Below, one piece after another: positions 9,668 through 17,889 of a stretch of 33,948 nt of DNA (positions are counted from its first letter, which is position 1; every line of letters begins with the position of its first letter). A model generated the notes under the pieces. The model was not told where the DNA came from, did not search any database, and was given only the letters and a program-made list of their open reading frames with translations. Source of the stretch: an uncultured Ignavibacteriales bacterium (GTDB lineage Bacteria > Bacteroidota > Ignavibacteria > Ignavibacteriales > Ignavibacteriaceae); assembly GCA_937858935.1 (NCBI GenBank), contig CALLZX010000185.1, positions 1-33,948 on the forward strand. The letters run 5' to 3'. A program made the position numbers and the translations under genes.

Positions 9668-10106
9668 AAAATTAATCGGTTCAGGTTTTTATACTGGTTA
9701 TGTTCCGATTGCTTCAGGAACATTCGGCAGTTTAGTAGCGATTGTAATTTATATTATTCCGGGTTTTGAAAGACTTGAGATTATAATCCCAGCAATAATA
9801 CTTCTTTTTTTTTATGGATTATTTGTTTCATCAAAATTTGAAAAAGTTTATGGTAAAGATCCATCTCAATGTACTGTTGATGAATTAGTGGGTACTTGGA
9901 TTGCACTTATAGCTTTGCCAAAATCTTTTTTAATCGTATTCACAACATTTTTAATTTGGCGCGCGCTTGATATCATTAAACCATTTCCTGCACGAACATC
10001 GGAAAAATTGCCTGGTGGATTTGGGATAATGATTGATGATGTTATTTCGGGCTTTTATACTGTAGTTATCGTTCATTTATTCCTATACTTATTCGGAGTT
10101 CATTAG
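9645..10106 (+). CDS. pgpA: Phosphatidylglycerophosphatase A
   Basis: PgpA removes the terminal phosphate of phosphatidylglycerophosphate to yield phosphatidylglycerol. The 153-residue protein has the family hallmarks: SGFYTGYVPIASGTFGS at the N-terminus, VDELVGTW in the middle, and RALDIIKPFPAR followed by GGFGIMIDDVISGFY near the C-terminus, where the acidic residues are thought to bind Mg2+. Three to four hydrophobic segments indicate an integral membrane protein. The ATG lies inside the last codons of pgsA (23-base overlap), placing two consecutive phospholipid enzymes in one transcript. Confidence 0.94.
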   Translation: MKQINWFEKLIGSGFYTGYVPIASGTFGSLVAIVIYIIPGFERLEIIIPAIILLFFYGLFVSSKFEKVYGKDPSQCTVDELVGTWIALIALPKSFLIVFTTFLIWRALDIIKPFPARTSEKLPGGFGIMIDDVISGFYTVVIVHLFLYLFGVH

Positions 10107-10110
10107 AAAA

Positions 10111-11367
10111 ATGAAAACTTATTTAATTTCGATAGGAGATGAATTATTAATCGGACAAACGATTAATACTAACGTTGCATTTATCGGCAATCTCATTTCT
10201 GATAATAATATATCCATTATCAAATCAACTGTTATTGGGGATGACATAAAAATTATATTGAAAGAACTGGAAATAGCTTCAGCAAGTGCGGATTTAATTA
10301 TTTGCACTGGTGGACTCGGACCAACACATGATGATGTTACACGAAATGCAATCGTCGAATATTTTAAAACTGAATTAATACATAACGATGAAGTACTGGA
10401 AGATATAAAGAGTATGCTTAAAAGGCGGGGAAGAGAACTTAAAAACACACACGAAGACCAGGCAATGGTCCCTAAAGTTGGGGACGTAATTCGAAATGAA
10501 AATGGAACTGCGCCTGGGTATTGGATTGAAAAGGATAATAAGATATTTATTGTTATGCCAGGTGTTCCATACGAAATGAAAGCCATGATGAGCAATCATG
10601 TTATTCCAAGGTTAATCGAAAAAATTGGTGAACCTAAAGAGTATATAAAAAAGATTACTCTACAAACTACTGGATTACCTGAATCTATTGTAGCAGAACG
10701 ATTAGGAGATATTGACGAACTTCTAAGTGGTGCAAAGTTAGCTTTTTTACCAAATCAGTATGGTGTAAGATTAAGAGTAACTGTTAAATCTAATATTGAA
10801 GAACAAGCAAGTAATCATCTCTTAGAAATTGAACAAAAAATTCGAAGTAAAGTTGGAAGATTCGTTTATGGACGTGGTGATGAAAACTTAGAAGATGTAG
10901 TTGGAAGGCTATTAAAGGAAAGAGAATTAAGAATTTCAGTAGCTGAATCCTGCACAGGCGGTGGATTAGCTGATCGTATTACCAATATAAATGGAAGCAG
11001 TAAATATTTTGAACGTGGTGTTGTTACATACAGTAATGCTGCAAAAGTGGAACTTCTTAAAGTTGATGAAGATGTTATGATGGAAAAAGGAGCTGTATCA
11101 GCGGAGGTTGCAATGCAGATGGCTGAGGGTATTAAATCGACTAGCGGGGCAGATATTGGTGTTTCATTAACAGGGATTTTGGGTCCTACAGGCGGTGTTA
11201 CAGATAAACCGGTTGGAACTGTTTATATTGGGTATTGTGATGATAAAGTTTGCACAGCTAAAAGATTTCAATTTGGTGAAGATCGTATTTTAAATAAAAA
11301 CAGAGCAACACAAGCCGCACTTGAGATGATTAGAAGAAGTTTACTAGGAATTGCTTTTGAAGAATAG
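10111..11367 (+). CDS. cinA: CinA-family protein / nicotinamide-nucleotide amidase
   Basis: A full two-domain CinA of 418 residues. The N-terminal half is the MoaB/MogA-like (COG1058) domain, with ISIGDELLIGQTINTN at the start, CTGGLGPTHDDVT around residues 65-77 and IVMPGVPYEM. The C-terminal half is the PncC-type NMN deamidase domain, with VAESCTGGG at 277-285 (catalytic Ser280) and SLTGILGPTGG. PncC recycles nicotinamide mononucleotide by deamidation; the COG1058 domain has ADP-ribose pyrophosphatase activity in characterised homologues. The gene is 4 bases after pgpA and overlaps thpR by 17 bases. A cinA-recA linkage is common in bacteria and fits recA lying one gene downstream. Confidence 0.93.
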   Translation: MKTYLISIGDELLIGQTINTNVAFIGNLISDNNISIIKSTVIGDDIKIILKELEIASASADLIICTGGLGPTHDDVTRNAIVEYFKTELIHNDEVLEDIKSMLKRRGRELKNTHEDQAMVPKVGDVIRNENGTAPGYWIEKDNKIFIVMPGVPYEMKAMMSNHVIPRLIEKIGEPKEYIKKITLQTTGLPESIVAERLGDIDELLSGAKLAFLPNQYGVRLRVTVKSNIEEQASNHLLEIEQKIRSKVGRFVYGRGDENLEDVVGRLLKERELRISVAESCTGGGLADRITNINGSSKYFERGVVTYSNAAKVELLKVDEDVMMEKGAVSAEVAMQMAEGIKSTSGADIGVSLTGILGPTGGVTDKPVGTVYIGYCDDKVCTAKRFQFGEDRILNKNRATQAALEMIRRSLLGIAFEE

Positions 11368-11914
11368 GCTTTTTGTTTCCTTAAACTTGCCTGAAAATAT
11401 CATTGAACAAATTATAAAGTTGCGTGATAATATTTGTGCTGATGAAAAGATAAAATGGGAACCCAGAGAAAAATATCACCTAACTATAAAATTTATTGGT
11501 GATGTCTCAAATGAAATGGTAGAAGAAATCTCGGATGAATTAATTTTTGTTACTCAATATCCAGAGATAAAATGTTCTTTTAACAAGTTTGGATTTTTCT
11601 ATCGAGATGAAAGACCAGCGATCCTTTGGGCTGGATTAAAAGTAGATGATGTGCTTATAAAGTTAATTATGGAGTTAAATGAGAAGCTAAATAAGTTTTC
11701 AATTTCTATGGATAATAGAAAATTTAATCCACATATTACTTTGTTACGAATTAAAAATGATCCGGAAATTAACTTTGTTAACAACTTCAAAAATTTTACC
11801 TTTGACCCAATACTTTTTACTACTAATTCGGTTACGCTATTTAAAAGTATTCTGCACCCGGAGGGATCTAAATATTTTAAAATTAAAAATTATAAACTTA
11901 AAGAATTGGAGTAA
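11351..11914 (+). CDS. thpR: RNA 2',3'-cyclic phosphodiesterase (2H / LigT family)
   Basis: A 187-residue 2H phosphoesterase with both HxT motifs: HLT at residues 43-45 (context [10 protein letters not shown]) and HIT at 128-130 (context [10 protein letters not shown]). Members open 2',3'-cyclic phosphates at RNA ends to 2'-phosphates. No ATG precedes the conserved [10 protein letters not shown] start, so initiation must use a TTG, either 11351 or 11357, inside the end of cinA; I used the earlier one. The stop TAA shares its last A with the recA ATG (TAATG), implying translational coupling. Placement between cinA and recA suggests co-expression with repair genes, but a repair role is not shown. 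Confidence 0.9.
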   Translation: MLLKNRLFVSLNLPENIIEQIIKLRDNICADEKIKWEPREKYHLTIKFIGDVSNEMVEEISDELIFVTQYPEIKCSFNKFGFFYRDERPAILWAGLKVDDVLIKLIMELNEKLNKFSISMDNRKFNPHITLLRIKNDPEINFVNNFKNFTFDPILFTTNSVTLFKSILHPEGSKYFKIKNYKLKELE

Positions 11915-12975
11915 TGATGGCATCTGATAGAGAGCAGAAAATTAAAATTATTGATGAAGCAATTGCCGGAATTGAAAAAACATACGGTAAAGGCGCAATA
12001 ATGAAACTTGGTGATGGAATCGTAAATGACATAGAAGCAATTCCTACCGGAGCCTTGTCTTTAGATATAGCCCTTGGCATTGGCGGAATTCCACGCGGAA
12101 GAATAATTGAAATTTATGGACCGGAATCCAGCGGTAAAACAACATTATGTCTTCACATAATCGCTGAAGCACAAAAGATGGGCGGCCTGGCAGCCTTTAT
12201 CGATGCTGAGCATGCGTTGGATGTTAATTATGCAAAAAGACTTGGTGTAGATACAGCAAATCTGCTTATCTCACAACCAGATTATGGTGAGCAAGCCTTG
12301 GAAATAACAGATACTTTGGTTCGTAGTAACGCACTGGATATCATCGTTATAGATTCAGTTGCAGCTCTTGTTCCTCGATCTGAAATTGAAGGTGAAATGG
12401 GTGATGCTACAATGGCTGTTCAGGCACGATTGATGTCTCAAGCATTAAGAAAATTAACAGGAGCAATTTCAAAATCAAAAACTTCAGTTATTTTTATAAA
12501 CCAATTAAGAAGTAAAATTGGTGTAATGTTTGGGAATCCTGAAACAACTACTGGAGGAAACGCATTAAAATTTTATGCTTCCGTTAGGATTGATATTAGA
12601 AGAATTGCAGCAATTAAAGATGGTGAGGATGTTATAGGCAATAGAACAAAAGTAAAAATTGTTAAGAGCAAAGTTGCTCCACCATTTAAACAAACTGAAT
12701 TTGATATTTTATACAATGAAGGTATTAGCAAAACAGGTGATGTTATTGATATGGCAACAGAACTTGGCATCATTAAAAAGGGCGGTGCCTGGTTTACTTA
12801 TGGTGAGGACAGAATTCAGGGCAGAGAACAATTTAGACAGAAGCTGATTGAGTTTCCGGATATGTATAAAAAAATTGAAATTGAAATAAAGACAAAACTT
12901 GGTTTGCCAGGATTTAAATCTGATTCTGTAGCAGAAGATAAAACAGAAGATAAACCTAAAGGCAAAAAGAAATAG
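11914..12975 (+). CDS. recA: Recombinase RecA
   Basis: RecA forms ATP-dependent filaments on single-stranded DNA, promotes strand exchange and triggers LexA cleavage. The 353-residue sequence has Walker A GPESSGKT at 69-76, the [10 protein letters not shown] and [11 protein letters not shown] blocks, loop L1 EGEMGD, loop L2 [19 protein letters not shown], and a C-terminal tail ending in a lysine-rich GKKK. Two ATGs are adjacent (11914 and 11917); either may start translation. The first overlaps the thpR stop by one base. I saw no LexA-box-like palindrome directly upstream, and there is no intergenic space for one, so expression probably depends on the upstream operon promoter or on a promoter inside cinA/thpR. 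Confidence 0.98.
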   Translation: MMASDREQKIKIIDEAIAGIEKTYGKGAIMKLGDGIVNDIEAIPTGALSLDIALGIGGIPRGRIIEIYGPESSGKTTLCLHIIAEAQKMGGLAAFIDAEHALDVNYAKRLGVDTANLLISQPDYGEQALEITDTLVRSNALDIIVIDSVAALVPRSEIEGEMGDATMAVQARLMSQALRKLTGAISKSKTSVIFINQLRSKIGVMFGNPETTTGGNALKFYASVRIDIRRIAAIKDGEDVIGNRTKVKIVKSKVAPPFKQTEFDILYNEGISKTGDVIDMATELGIIKKGGAWFTYGEDRIQGREQFRQKLIEFPDMYKKIEIEIKTKLGLPGFKSDSVAEDKTEDKPKGKKK

Positions 12976-12998
12976 TCCTAGAATTCAGATAGTACTAA

Positions 12999-13634
12999 AT
13001 GAAAATAGATAGAGTATCCCGAAAGGACGAAAAGAATGTTTCGGTTTATTTTGATAATGGAGAGCGTTTAATATTATCTGAAGATACTTTTTATAGCAGC
13101 GGTCTTAGGAAAGGAGATGAAATTTCCGGGGACCGCTTTTCTTTTTTTATCGAACAAAATATTCTCTATCATATTAAGCAAAGAGCATTATCATTTCTTG
13201 CCAGAAGATTTCATTCCGAAAAAGAATTACTGATTAAGCTTAAGGCAAAAGCTTATGAGGAGCAATTAATAAAAATTGTGCTAAATGACCTAAGAGAAAA
13301 ATCTTTTATTGATGATCAGGTTTTTGCGAATCATTTTATTGAAGAAAAACTTAAGAAAAAACGTTGGGGAAAAAACAAGATTCGTGCTGCTCTATTTAGT
13401 AAAGGGGTTTCATCATCAATTATTGATGACGTTTTGCAGTCTTTTAATTCTGAAGAAGATCAGAATGAAGTCGCGCTTAGTTTAGCAAAGAAGAAACTTA
13501 AAAATTTAAAACTCCGTGAAACTGATTCAAAAAAACTTAAACAAAAAATCATTTCATTTTTATTAAGCAGGGGATTTGATTATGAAGTAAGTTCCGGAGC
13601 GGTTAATAAAATTATTGAGTGGGATTATGATTAG
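12999..13634 (+). CDS. recX: Regulatory protein RecX
   Basis: A 211-residue RecX, 23 bases after recA, as in many bacteria. RecX binds and caps RecA filaments, limiting recombination. The all-helical tandem repeat pattern is clear: ALSFLARRFHSEKELLIKL, then LREKSFIDDQVFANHFIEEK with KKRWGKNKIRAALFSKGV, and a third repeat near the C-terminus ending LLSRGFDYEVSS. An N-terminal ~60-residue beta-rich extension (DNGERLILSEDTFYSSGL) matches the longer RecX form. The 3' end overlaps the convergent Nudix gene by 23 bases. Confidence 0.93.
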   Translation: MKIDRVSRKDEKNVSVYFDNGERLILSEDTFYSSGLRKGDEISGDRFSFFIEQNILYHIKQRALSFLARRFHSEKELLIKLKAKAYEEQLIKIVLNDLREKSFIDDQVFANHFIEEKLKKKRWGKNKIRAALFSKGVSSSIIDDVLQSFNSEEDQNEVALSLAKKKLKNLKLRETDSKKLKQKIISFLLSRGFDYEVSSGAVNKIIEWDYD

Positions 13635-14058
13635 CAGGTTTAACTTTAACTTCAAGTTTGTGAACAAAATTCTTTATATCACTATTCTCAATATTCTCTA
13701 AGGCATCTTTAATCGTAAACCATTTTCGTTTACGAAGATTTTTTTCAGGATAATCTTTTAGCTCTTTTGTTACTTCCATCGAAAAAATTTTAATATGAGA
13801 TGAACGATTCTTCTTCTTCAGTTCAAAAGAACCAAGTTCAACAGTTTCATTTTCCCCGATAACACCTGCTTCTTCGTAGGCCTCCTTTTTAGCAGATTCA
13901 AACGCAGATAGATTGAATTCAATAAAACCTTTTGGGAAAATCCATTTTTGCTTTTTAATTGAAGTGATTAGAAGGAGTTCAACACTTCCGTTTGAAATTC
14001 TATAAGGAATAACGCAGGATTGATTAAAATCAAATTCGGATTTATATATATCTTCCAA
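13612..14058 (-). CDS. Nudix hydrolase with atypical Nudix box
   Basis: A 148-residue protein with a Nudix fold pattern. The box runs from Gly44 (context FPKGFIE) to KEAYEEAGV at residues 58-66. Compared with the canonical G-x5-E-x7-R-E-U-x-E-E-x-G-U, the first Glu is Leu50 and the Arg is Lys58, while the metal-binding core Glu59, Glu62 and Glu63 is intact. This variation is found in a subgroup related to diadenosine/diphosphoinositol polyphosphate hydrolases, so activity is plausible. The C-terminal WFTIKDALENI is typical of Nudix proteins. It is transcribed toward recX and overlaps its end by 23 bases. The substrate is unknown. Confidence 0.86.
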   Translation of the reverse strand: MEDIYKSEFDFNQSCVIPYRISNGSVELLLITSIKKQKWIFPKGFIEFNLSAFESAKKEAYEEAGVIGENETVELGSFELKKKNRSSHIKIFSMEVTKELKDYPEKNLRKRKWFTIKDALENIENSDIKNFVHKLEVKVKPANHNPTQ

Positions 14059-14253
14059 TACTCTGCAATTTGCTAAATTAATATTTCTGATTGAACTAAA
14101 AATAATTTCTAGATCAATATAGAATTTTGTTGATAGATATAAAAATCGTTAAGTGAATCTAATTTTTAATTTTGAGAAAACTATGCAATAAATCTCATTG
14201 AAAAATTAGGAACCAATCTTTAACTTCTACACCAAGAATAACAGGAATTCAAA

Positions 14254-15072
14254 ATGAACGAAAAAGAAGAAGAAAAAAAAATAATTTCCGCATATGAAAA
14301 AGCCGCACAGGATGGTATTGATCCGAGGTGCATTCCGCAGAAGTTAGAAAACCCTGTTCCAGAGCACGAAGAAATAATCTATCCAAATTATACAGCGGAA
14401 GAGCAATCAAATTGGAGTTTCCTATATAATCGACAAATGAAATTTTTACCCGGCCGAGCTTGTGAAGAATATATTGAGGGTGCCGGCAAGTTAAATCTTT
14501 CAGAAGAAAAGATTCCTTACTTAAAAGATCTCAGTCATATATTTCATAAATCAACTGGGTGGAAAGTCGCTCGAGTTCCAGGATTAATTCATGAACAAAA
14601 TTTTTTTGAAATGCTTCGCAGAAAAGTTTTTCCTTCCACCGACTATATTCGTGGTAAAGAAGAACTGGATTATACTCCCGCACCCGATTTATTCCATGAT
14701 ATTTTTGGTCATATGCCATTATTAACCAACAAAAGTTTTGCATCTTTTTATCAGATGTTCGGCGAGGCTGCTATGAAAGCAGAAGGAATAAATCGAAAGT
14801 ATTTAGAAACTTTTCATTGGTTTACTGTGGAATTTGGGTTGATTAGTAAACCTGAAGGTATAAGAATATACGGAGCTGGAATTGTATCATCCCACGGCGA
14901 AGTACAGAGTGCCTTATCCGGCAATGTTGAAGTAAAGGAATTTGTTCCAGAGAATATAATAATGCAGGAATATGATGTATGGCATTTACAACCAGTTTTA
15001 TTTGCAATCGAATCATTTGAGCAACTCGAACAAGGATTCATAGAATGGACAAAAAAGGCTGGATTGGCCTAA
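14254..15072 (+). CDS. phhA: Phenylalanine 4-monooxygenase (phenylalanine hydroxylase)
   Basis: The enzyme hydroxylates phenylalanine to tyrosine with O2 and a tetrahydropterin. Single-domain bacterial form, 272 residues, without the ACT regulatory domain of animal enzymes. The non-heme iron ligands are visible: His148 and His153 in PDLFHDIFGHMP and Glu193 in WFTVEFGL. The YTPAPDLFHDIFGH motif and RVPGLIHEQNFF block are typical. A TAATTTTG element at 14167-14174 could be a -7 promoter box, but no -33 partner is evident. The genes for a tetrahydropterin cofactor (PTPS, FolE, an SR-like SDR) are 1.1-2.8 kb downstream on the same strand, which supports the function. No pterin-4a-carbinolamine dehydratase is in the window. 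Confidence 0.95.
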   Translation: MNEKEEEKKIISAYEKAAQDGIDPRCIPQKLENPVPEHEEIIYPNYTAEEQSNWSFLYNRQMKFLPGRACEEYIEGAGKLNLSEEKIPYLKDLSHIFHKSTGWKVARVPGLIHEQNFFEMLRRKVFPSTDYIRGKEELDYTPAPDLFHDIFGHMPLLTNKSFASFYQMFGEAAMKAEGINRKYLETFHWFTVEFGLISKPEGIRIYGAGIVSSHGEVQSALSGNVEVKEFVPENIIMQEYDVWHLQPVLFAIESFEQLEQGFIEWTKKAGLA

Positions 15073-15218
15073 TAACAAAATGAACTTTAAATTTTAATGA
15101 TTGTTAGCTATATCAACAATGTTTGCTATTTCTTGAAAGTACATGCCCTTTTGGCTAACTTAAAATAGAAAAACTAAAACTTTCCGATAATTATAAATAA
15201 ATCAAATAGGAGAATACT

Positions 15219-15689
15219 ATGTCGCTCAAAATTGGAGATAAAGCACCTGATTTTACATTATTTAATCAAGATGGTGAAGCAGTAACATTAAGTTCATTTA
15301 AAGGTAAAAATGTTGTTGTTCTTTTTTTCCCTGCCGCAAATACTGGCGCGTGTACTACGGAGATGTGTACTTTTAGAGATGAGCTTAAAGAATATGAGAA
15401 TTTAAATGCTCAGCTTTTAGGTATTAGTGTTGATACTCATTTCGCATTAAAAATGTTTCATGAAAAGAATAACTATAATTTCCCGTTGCTTAGTGATTTT
15501 AATAAAAAAGTTATTAAAGATTACGATGTAGTATTAGATGTTTTTGTGCCTGGTAAATTTGATTATTTAAACACTGCTAAACGTGCGGCCTTCGTAGTGG
15601 ATAAAAATGGAAATATAAAATATTTTGAGATTCTTGCTAATGTAGGTGGCCAGCCAAATTTTGATGCAATCAAAAAAGCACTAGCTTAA
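15219..15689 (+). CDS. Peroxiredoxin (AhpC/TSA, PrxQ/AhpE-like)
   Basis: A 156-residue thiol peroxidase. The N-terminus LKIGDKAPDFTLFNQDG is the standard thioredoxin-fold start. The peroxidatic Cys45 is in NTGACTTEMC with a possible resolving Cys50 five residues later, as in PrxQ/BCP. The usual Pro-x-x-x-Thr-x-x-Cys appears here as Pro38-x5-Gly-Ala-Cys, so the Thr before the catalytic Cys is replaced (Thr42 sits three before). A clear Shine-Dalgarno, AGGAG, precedes the ATG. It is the first gene of a run with a second peroxiredoxin 16-22 bases downstream and then pterin genes. Reductant is probably thioredoxin. Confidence 0.9.
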   Translation: MSLKIGDKAPDFTLFNQDGEAVTLSSFKGKNVVVLFFPAANTGACTTEMCTFRDELKEYENLNAQLLGISVDTHFALKMFHEKNNYNFPLLSDFNKKVIKDYDVVLDVFVPGKFDYLNTAKRAAFVVDKNGNIKYFEILANVGGQPNFDAIKKALA

Positions 15690-15711
15690 TATTTAGATTG
15701 GAGAAATGTTA

Positions 15712-16170
15712 ATGTTAGAGGTTGGAAAAAAAGCTCCTGATTTTAGTCTGTTAAATCAGGATGAGAAAAAAATATCTTTAAAAGATTATGTTGGACAAAA
15801 AGTTATTCTATATTTCTATCCAAAAGATGATACAAGTGGCTGTACGAAAGAAGCCTGCAGTTTTAGTGATGACTTACCAAAATTCTCAAAAGTTGATGCA
15901 GTTATTCTTGGTGTGAGTCCCGACTCAGTAAAATCCCATAAAAAGTTTTCTGAAAAGTATAAACTTAAATTTGATATACTTGCTGATGATGAGAAGAATG
16001 TAGTTGAAAAGTATGGAGTATGGAAAGAGAAGAGCATGTACGGTAGAAAATATATGGGTGTTGAGCGTACAACATTTATTATTGATGAAAAAGGTAAAAT
16101 CAAAAAAATCTTTAATAAAGTAAAAGTTGATGGCCATAACAAAGAAGTTTTAGAGGCTTTGAAAGAATAA
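15712..16170 (+). CDS. bcp: Thioredoxin-dependent thiol peroxidase (BCP/PrxQ)
   Basis: A BCP-type peroxiredoxin of 152 residues from this start. Peroxidatic Cys44 and resolving Cys49 lie in DDTSGCTKEACSF, within the canonical YPKDDTxGC block. The C-terminal half carries KYMGVERTTFIIDEKGKI, typical of BCP. Two in-frame ATGs are available, 15706 and 15712; GGAG at 15700-15703 lies 8 bases before the second but only 2 before the first, so 15712 is preferred. Its stop is 1 base from the PTPS start. It reduces hydroperoxides using thioredoxin in the cytoplasm. Confidence 0.94.
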   Translation: MLEVGKKAPDFSLLNQDEKKISLKDYVGQKVILYFYPKDDTSGCTKEACSFSDDLPKFSKVDAVILGVSPDSVKSHKKFSEKYKLKFDILADDEKNVVEKYGVWKEKSMYGRKYMGVERTTFIIDEKGKIKKIFNKVKVDGHNKEVLEALKE

Positions 16171-16171
16171 A

Positions 16172-16579
16172 ATGATTTATCTTACCAGAAGAGAAACTTT
16201 TGCCGCTGCACACAGACTTTTCAGAGAAGGTTTAAGTGATCAGGAGAATTTTGAATTGTTTGGCAAGTGCAGTAATCCAAACTGGCATGGACATAATTAT
16301 ACTTTAGAAGTTGTTGTTGCAGGTGATGTTGATCCTGCAACCGGCTTCGTTATTGATCTGAAAAAACTAAAAGACATTATTCGAGAACAGGTTATAAGTA
16401 AAGTTGATCATAAAAATCTTAATATAGATACAGAGTTTATGAAAGGATTAAATCCAACTTCAGAAAATATTGTGGTAGCAATATGGGATCAGTTAAAGGA
16501 TAAAATTCCTGCTGGAAAACTGTACTCAGTAAAACTTTATGAAACTGAAAACAATTACTTCGAATATCGCGGAGAATAA
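16172..16579 (+). CDS. ptpS: 6-pyruvoyltetrahydropterin synthase (PTPS)
   Basis: PTPS converts 7,8-dihydroneopterin triphosphate to 6-pyruvoyltetrahydropterin, the second step to tetrahydrobiopterin. Zinc ligands His14, His39 and His41 and catalytic Cys33, Asp79, His80 plus Glu124 are all present. Each is offset by exactly nine from the known rat PTPS positions (23, 48, 50, 42, 88, 89, 133). The catalytic Cys is six residues before the HGH motif ([11 protein letters not shown]), as in animal PTPS; in E. coli QueD the gap is four. Resemblance to animal PTPS continues through [16 protein letters not shown] and YETENN. A QueD role in queuosine synthesis is therefore less likely though not excluded. 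It starts one base after bcp, and folE begins just after its stop. Confidence 0.88.
   Translation: MIYLTRRETFAAAHRLFREGLSDQENFELFGKCSNPNWHGHNYTLEVVVAGDVDPATGFVIDLKKLKDIIREQVISKVDHKNLNIDTEFMKGLNPTSENIVVAIWDQLKDKIPAGKLYSVKLYETENNYFEYRGE
16571..16574 (+). promoter_or_regulatory. Ribosome binding site deciding the folE start
   Basis: GGAG sits at the very end of the PTPS gene, six bases before TTG 16581. It supports TTG 16581 over the in-frame ATG 16539, which lies inside PTPS and has no comparable site. Confidence 0.6.
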
Positions 16580-16580
16580 A

Positions 16581-17147
16581 TTGGATAAAAATAAAACAAA
16601 AAATTTAATTACTGATTTATTGGTTCAGATTGGCGAAGATCCAACTCGTGAAGGATTACTAACTACTCCTAAGCGTGTGGCCGAAGCATATGAGTTTCTT
16701 ACTAAAGGTTACAATCAGGATATTGAAGAAGTTATTAACGATGCTATCTTTACAGAAAAATATGACGAGATGGTCTTAGTTAAGAATATTGATTTTTATA
16801 GTATGTGCGAACATCATATGCTTCCATTTTATGGAAAAGTTCACGTTGCTTACATTCCTAACGGAAAAATAGTTGGATTGAGCAAGATCCCAAGAATTGT
16901 TGATGTGTTTGCACGACGATTGCAAGTTCAGGAAAGGATGACACAGCAAATTGCAGATACATTAGACAAACATCTTCAACCGATAGGAGTAGCTGTTGTT
17001 TCTGAGGCCTATCATATGTGTATGATGATGCGTGGTGTTGAAAAACAAAATTCATCAGCAACTTCAAGCGCAATGCTTGGTGTATTCAAAGATGATGCTA
17101 GAACCCGATCAGAATTTCTTAATCTTATCTCCACGAAAAATTTATGA
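16581..17147 (+). CDS. folE: GTP cyclohydrolase I
   Basis: FolE converts GTP to 7,8-dihydroneopterin triphosphate, the shared precursor of folate and biopterin. From the TTG at 16581 the protein is 188 residues; an ATG at 16539 would add 14 non-conserved residues and overlap PTPS by 41 bases. Zinc ligands Cys76, His79 ([10 protein letters not shown]) and Cys147 (YHMCMMMRG) are spaced as in E. coli (110, 113, 181). Other hallmarks: [39 protein letters not shown] and [10 protein letters not shown]. The order PTPS-folE-SDR with overlap at both ends points to a biopterin pathway rather than folate alone. Confidence 0.95.
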   Translation: MDKNKTKNLITDLLVQIGEDPTREGLLTTPKRVAEAYEFLTKGYNQDIEEVINDAIFTEKYDEMVLVKNIDFYSMCEHHMLPFYGKVHVAYIPNGKIVGLSKIPRIVDVFARRLQVQERMTQQIADTLDKHLQPIGVAVVSEAYHMCMMMRGVEKQNSSATSSAMLGVFKDDARTRSEFLNLISTKNL

Positions 17148-17857
17148 GTAAAGAAAAACCTGGAGTCTGGATAACCGGTGCAAGTTCTGGAATAGGCAGA
17201 GCCGCCGCCATCGAATTTGCAAAAACCGGAGCTAAAGTTTTTGCTTCAGGCAGAAGGGCAGCAGAGCTTGAAAGAATAAATACTGAATTAGATAGTGATA
17301 AAATTTCTGTTGAAGTATTTCCATGTAACGTTGCATCTCATACCAATGTAGATCAGACAGTTAAAAAGATTTTAACTAGTTCCAAAATTGATTGTTTGAT
17401 TAACAATGCCGGTATCACATCTTTCAAATTGGCCGAGGAGAATTCAATTAACGAGATTAACGATATTATTCAAACAAATCTTTTAGGTTCAATTTACGCT
17501 ATCAAAGCGGTGCTTCCTCAAATGATTTCCAACGGTGGTGGCGCAATAATTAACATCCTTTCTGTTGTAACAAAAAAAACATTTACGAAAAGCAGCATTT
17601 ATTCGGCCTCGAAATTTGGTTTGCTTGGTTACACAAATTCTTTGAGAGAAGAAGTTAGAAAACATAATATTAAAGTTATTAATGTAATTCCGGGTGCTAC
17701 TGCTACTCCAATCTGGTCAAAAGAAATTCGTAATCAGTTTTCCGATAGAATGATGACCGCCGAAGATATTGCGCGAGTTTTGGTTTGGGCTTTTCTTCAA
17801 AAAGAAAATCTTGTTACTGAAGAACTTTTGTTAAGACCTATAGAAGGAGATTTATAA
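17144..17857 (+). CDS. Short-chain dehydrogenase, likely sepiapterin reductase-like
   Basis: A 237-residue classical SDR: NAD(P) motif TGASSGIGR at 11-19, NNAG at 87-90, catalytic Ser140 and Tyr153-x3-Lys157. Arg residues after the glycine motif (ASGRR) suggest NADPH. The C-terminal half, including [11 protein letters not shown], a PG-A-TPIW segment, MMTAEDIA and the ending [12 protein letters not shown], strongly recalls the Chlorobium tepidum sepiapterin reductase as I remember it. The ATG overlaps the folE stop (ATGA). Position after PTPS and FolE makes the final reduction of 6-pyruvoyltetrahydropterin the likely role. An unrelated SDR cannot be excluded without a substrate test. Confidence 0.82.
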   Translation: MSKEKPGVWITGASSGIGRAAAIEFAKTGAKVFASGRRAAELERINTELDSDKISVEVFPCNVASHTNVDQTVKKILTSSKIDCLINNAGITSFKLAEENSINEINDIIQTNLLGSIYAIKAVLPQMISNGGGAIINILSVVTKKTFTKSSIYSASKFGLLGYTNSLREEVRKHNIKVINVIPGATATPIWSKEIRNQFSDRMMTAEDIARVLVWAFLQKENLVTEELLLRPIEGDL

Positions 17858-17859
17858 AA

Positions 17860-17886
17860 AAAGCCGGCTCAAACCGGCTTTCATTT
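17860..17886. terminator. Bidirectional rho-independent terminator between the pterin operon and the Spy-like gene
   Basis: An 8-bp GC-rich stem, AAAGCCGG (17860-17867) with CCGGCTTT (17874-17881), encloses loop CTCAAA. An A tract precedes it and T-rich sequence follows, so it can end transcripts from both converging genes; the stronger U tract is on the minus strand. It starts just after the SDR stop. Confidence 0.9.
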
Positions 17887-17889
17887 AAT

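Noticed and set aside
10119-10595. Minus-strand ORF of 158 codons opposite cinA
   Set aside because: It is fully antisense to a strongly conserved cinA, with a low-complexity Ser/Ile-rich product and no recognisable motif.
14167-14174. TAATTTTG box before phhA as a promoter
   Set aside because: The box matches TAnnTTTG, but no TTTG lies 19-20 bases upstream; kept only as a remark.
15816-16142. Minus-strand ORF of 108 codons opposite bcp
   Set aside because: Phe/Ser-rich product antisense to a well-supported gene; no ribosome site or family resemblance.
16172-16579. QueD (queuosine pathway) identity for the PTPS gene
   Set aside because: Cys-to-HGH spacing and all catalytic residues follow the animal PTPS pattern, and the neighbours are FolE and a sepiapterin-reductase-like SDR. 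Not fully excluded.
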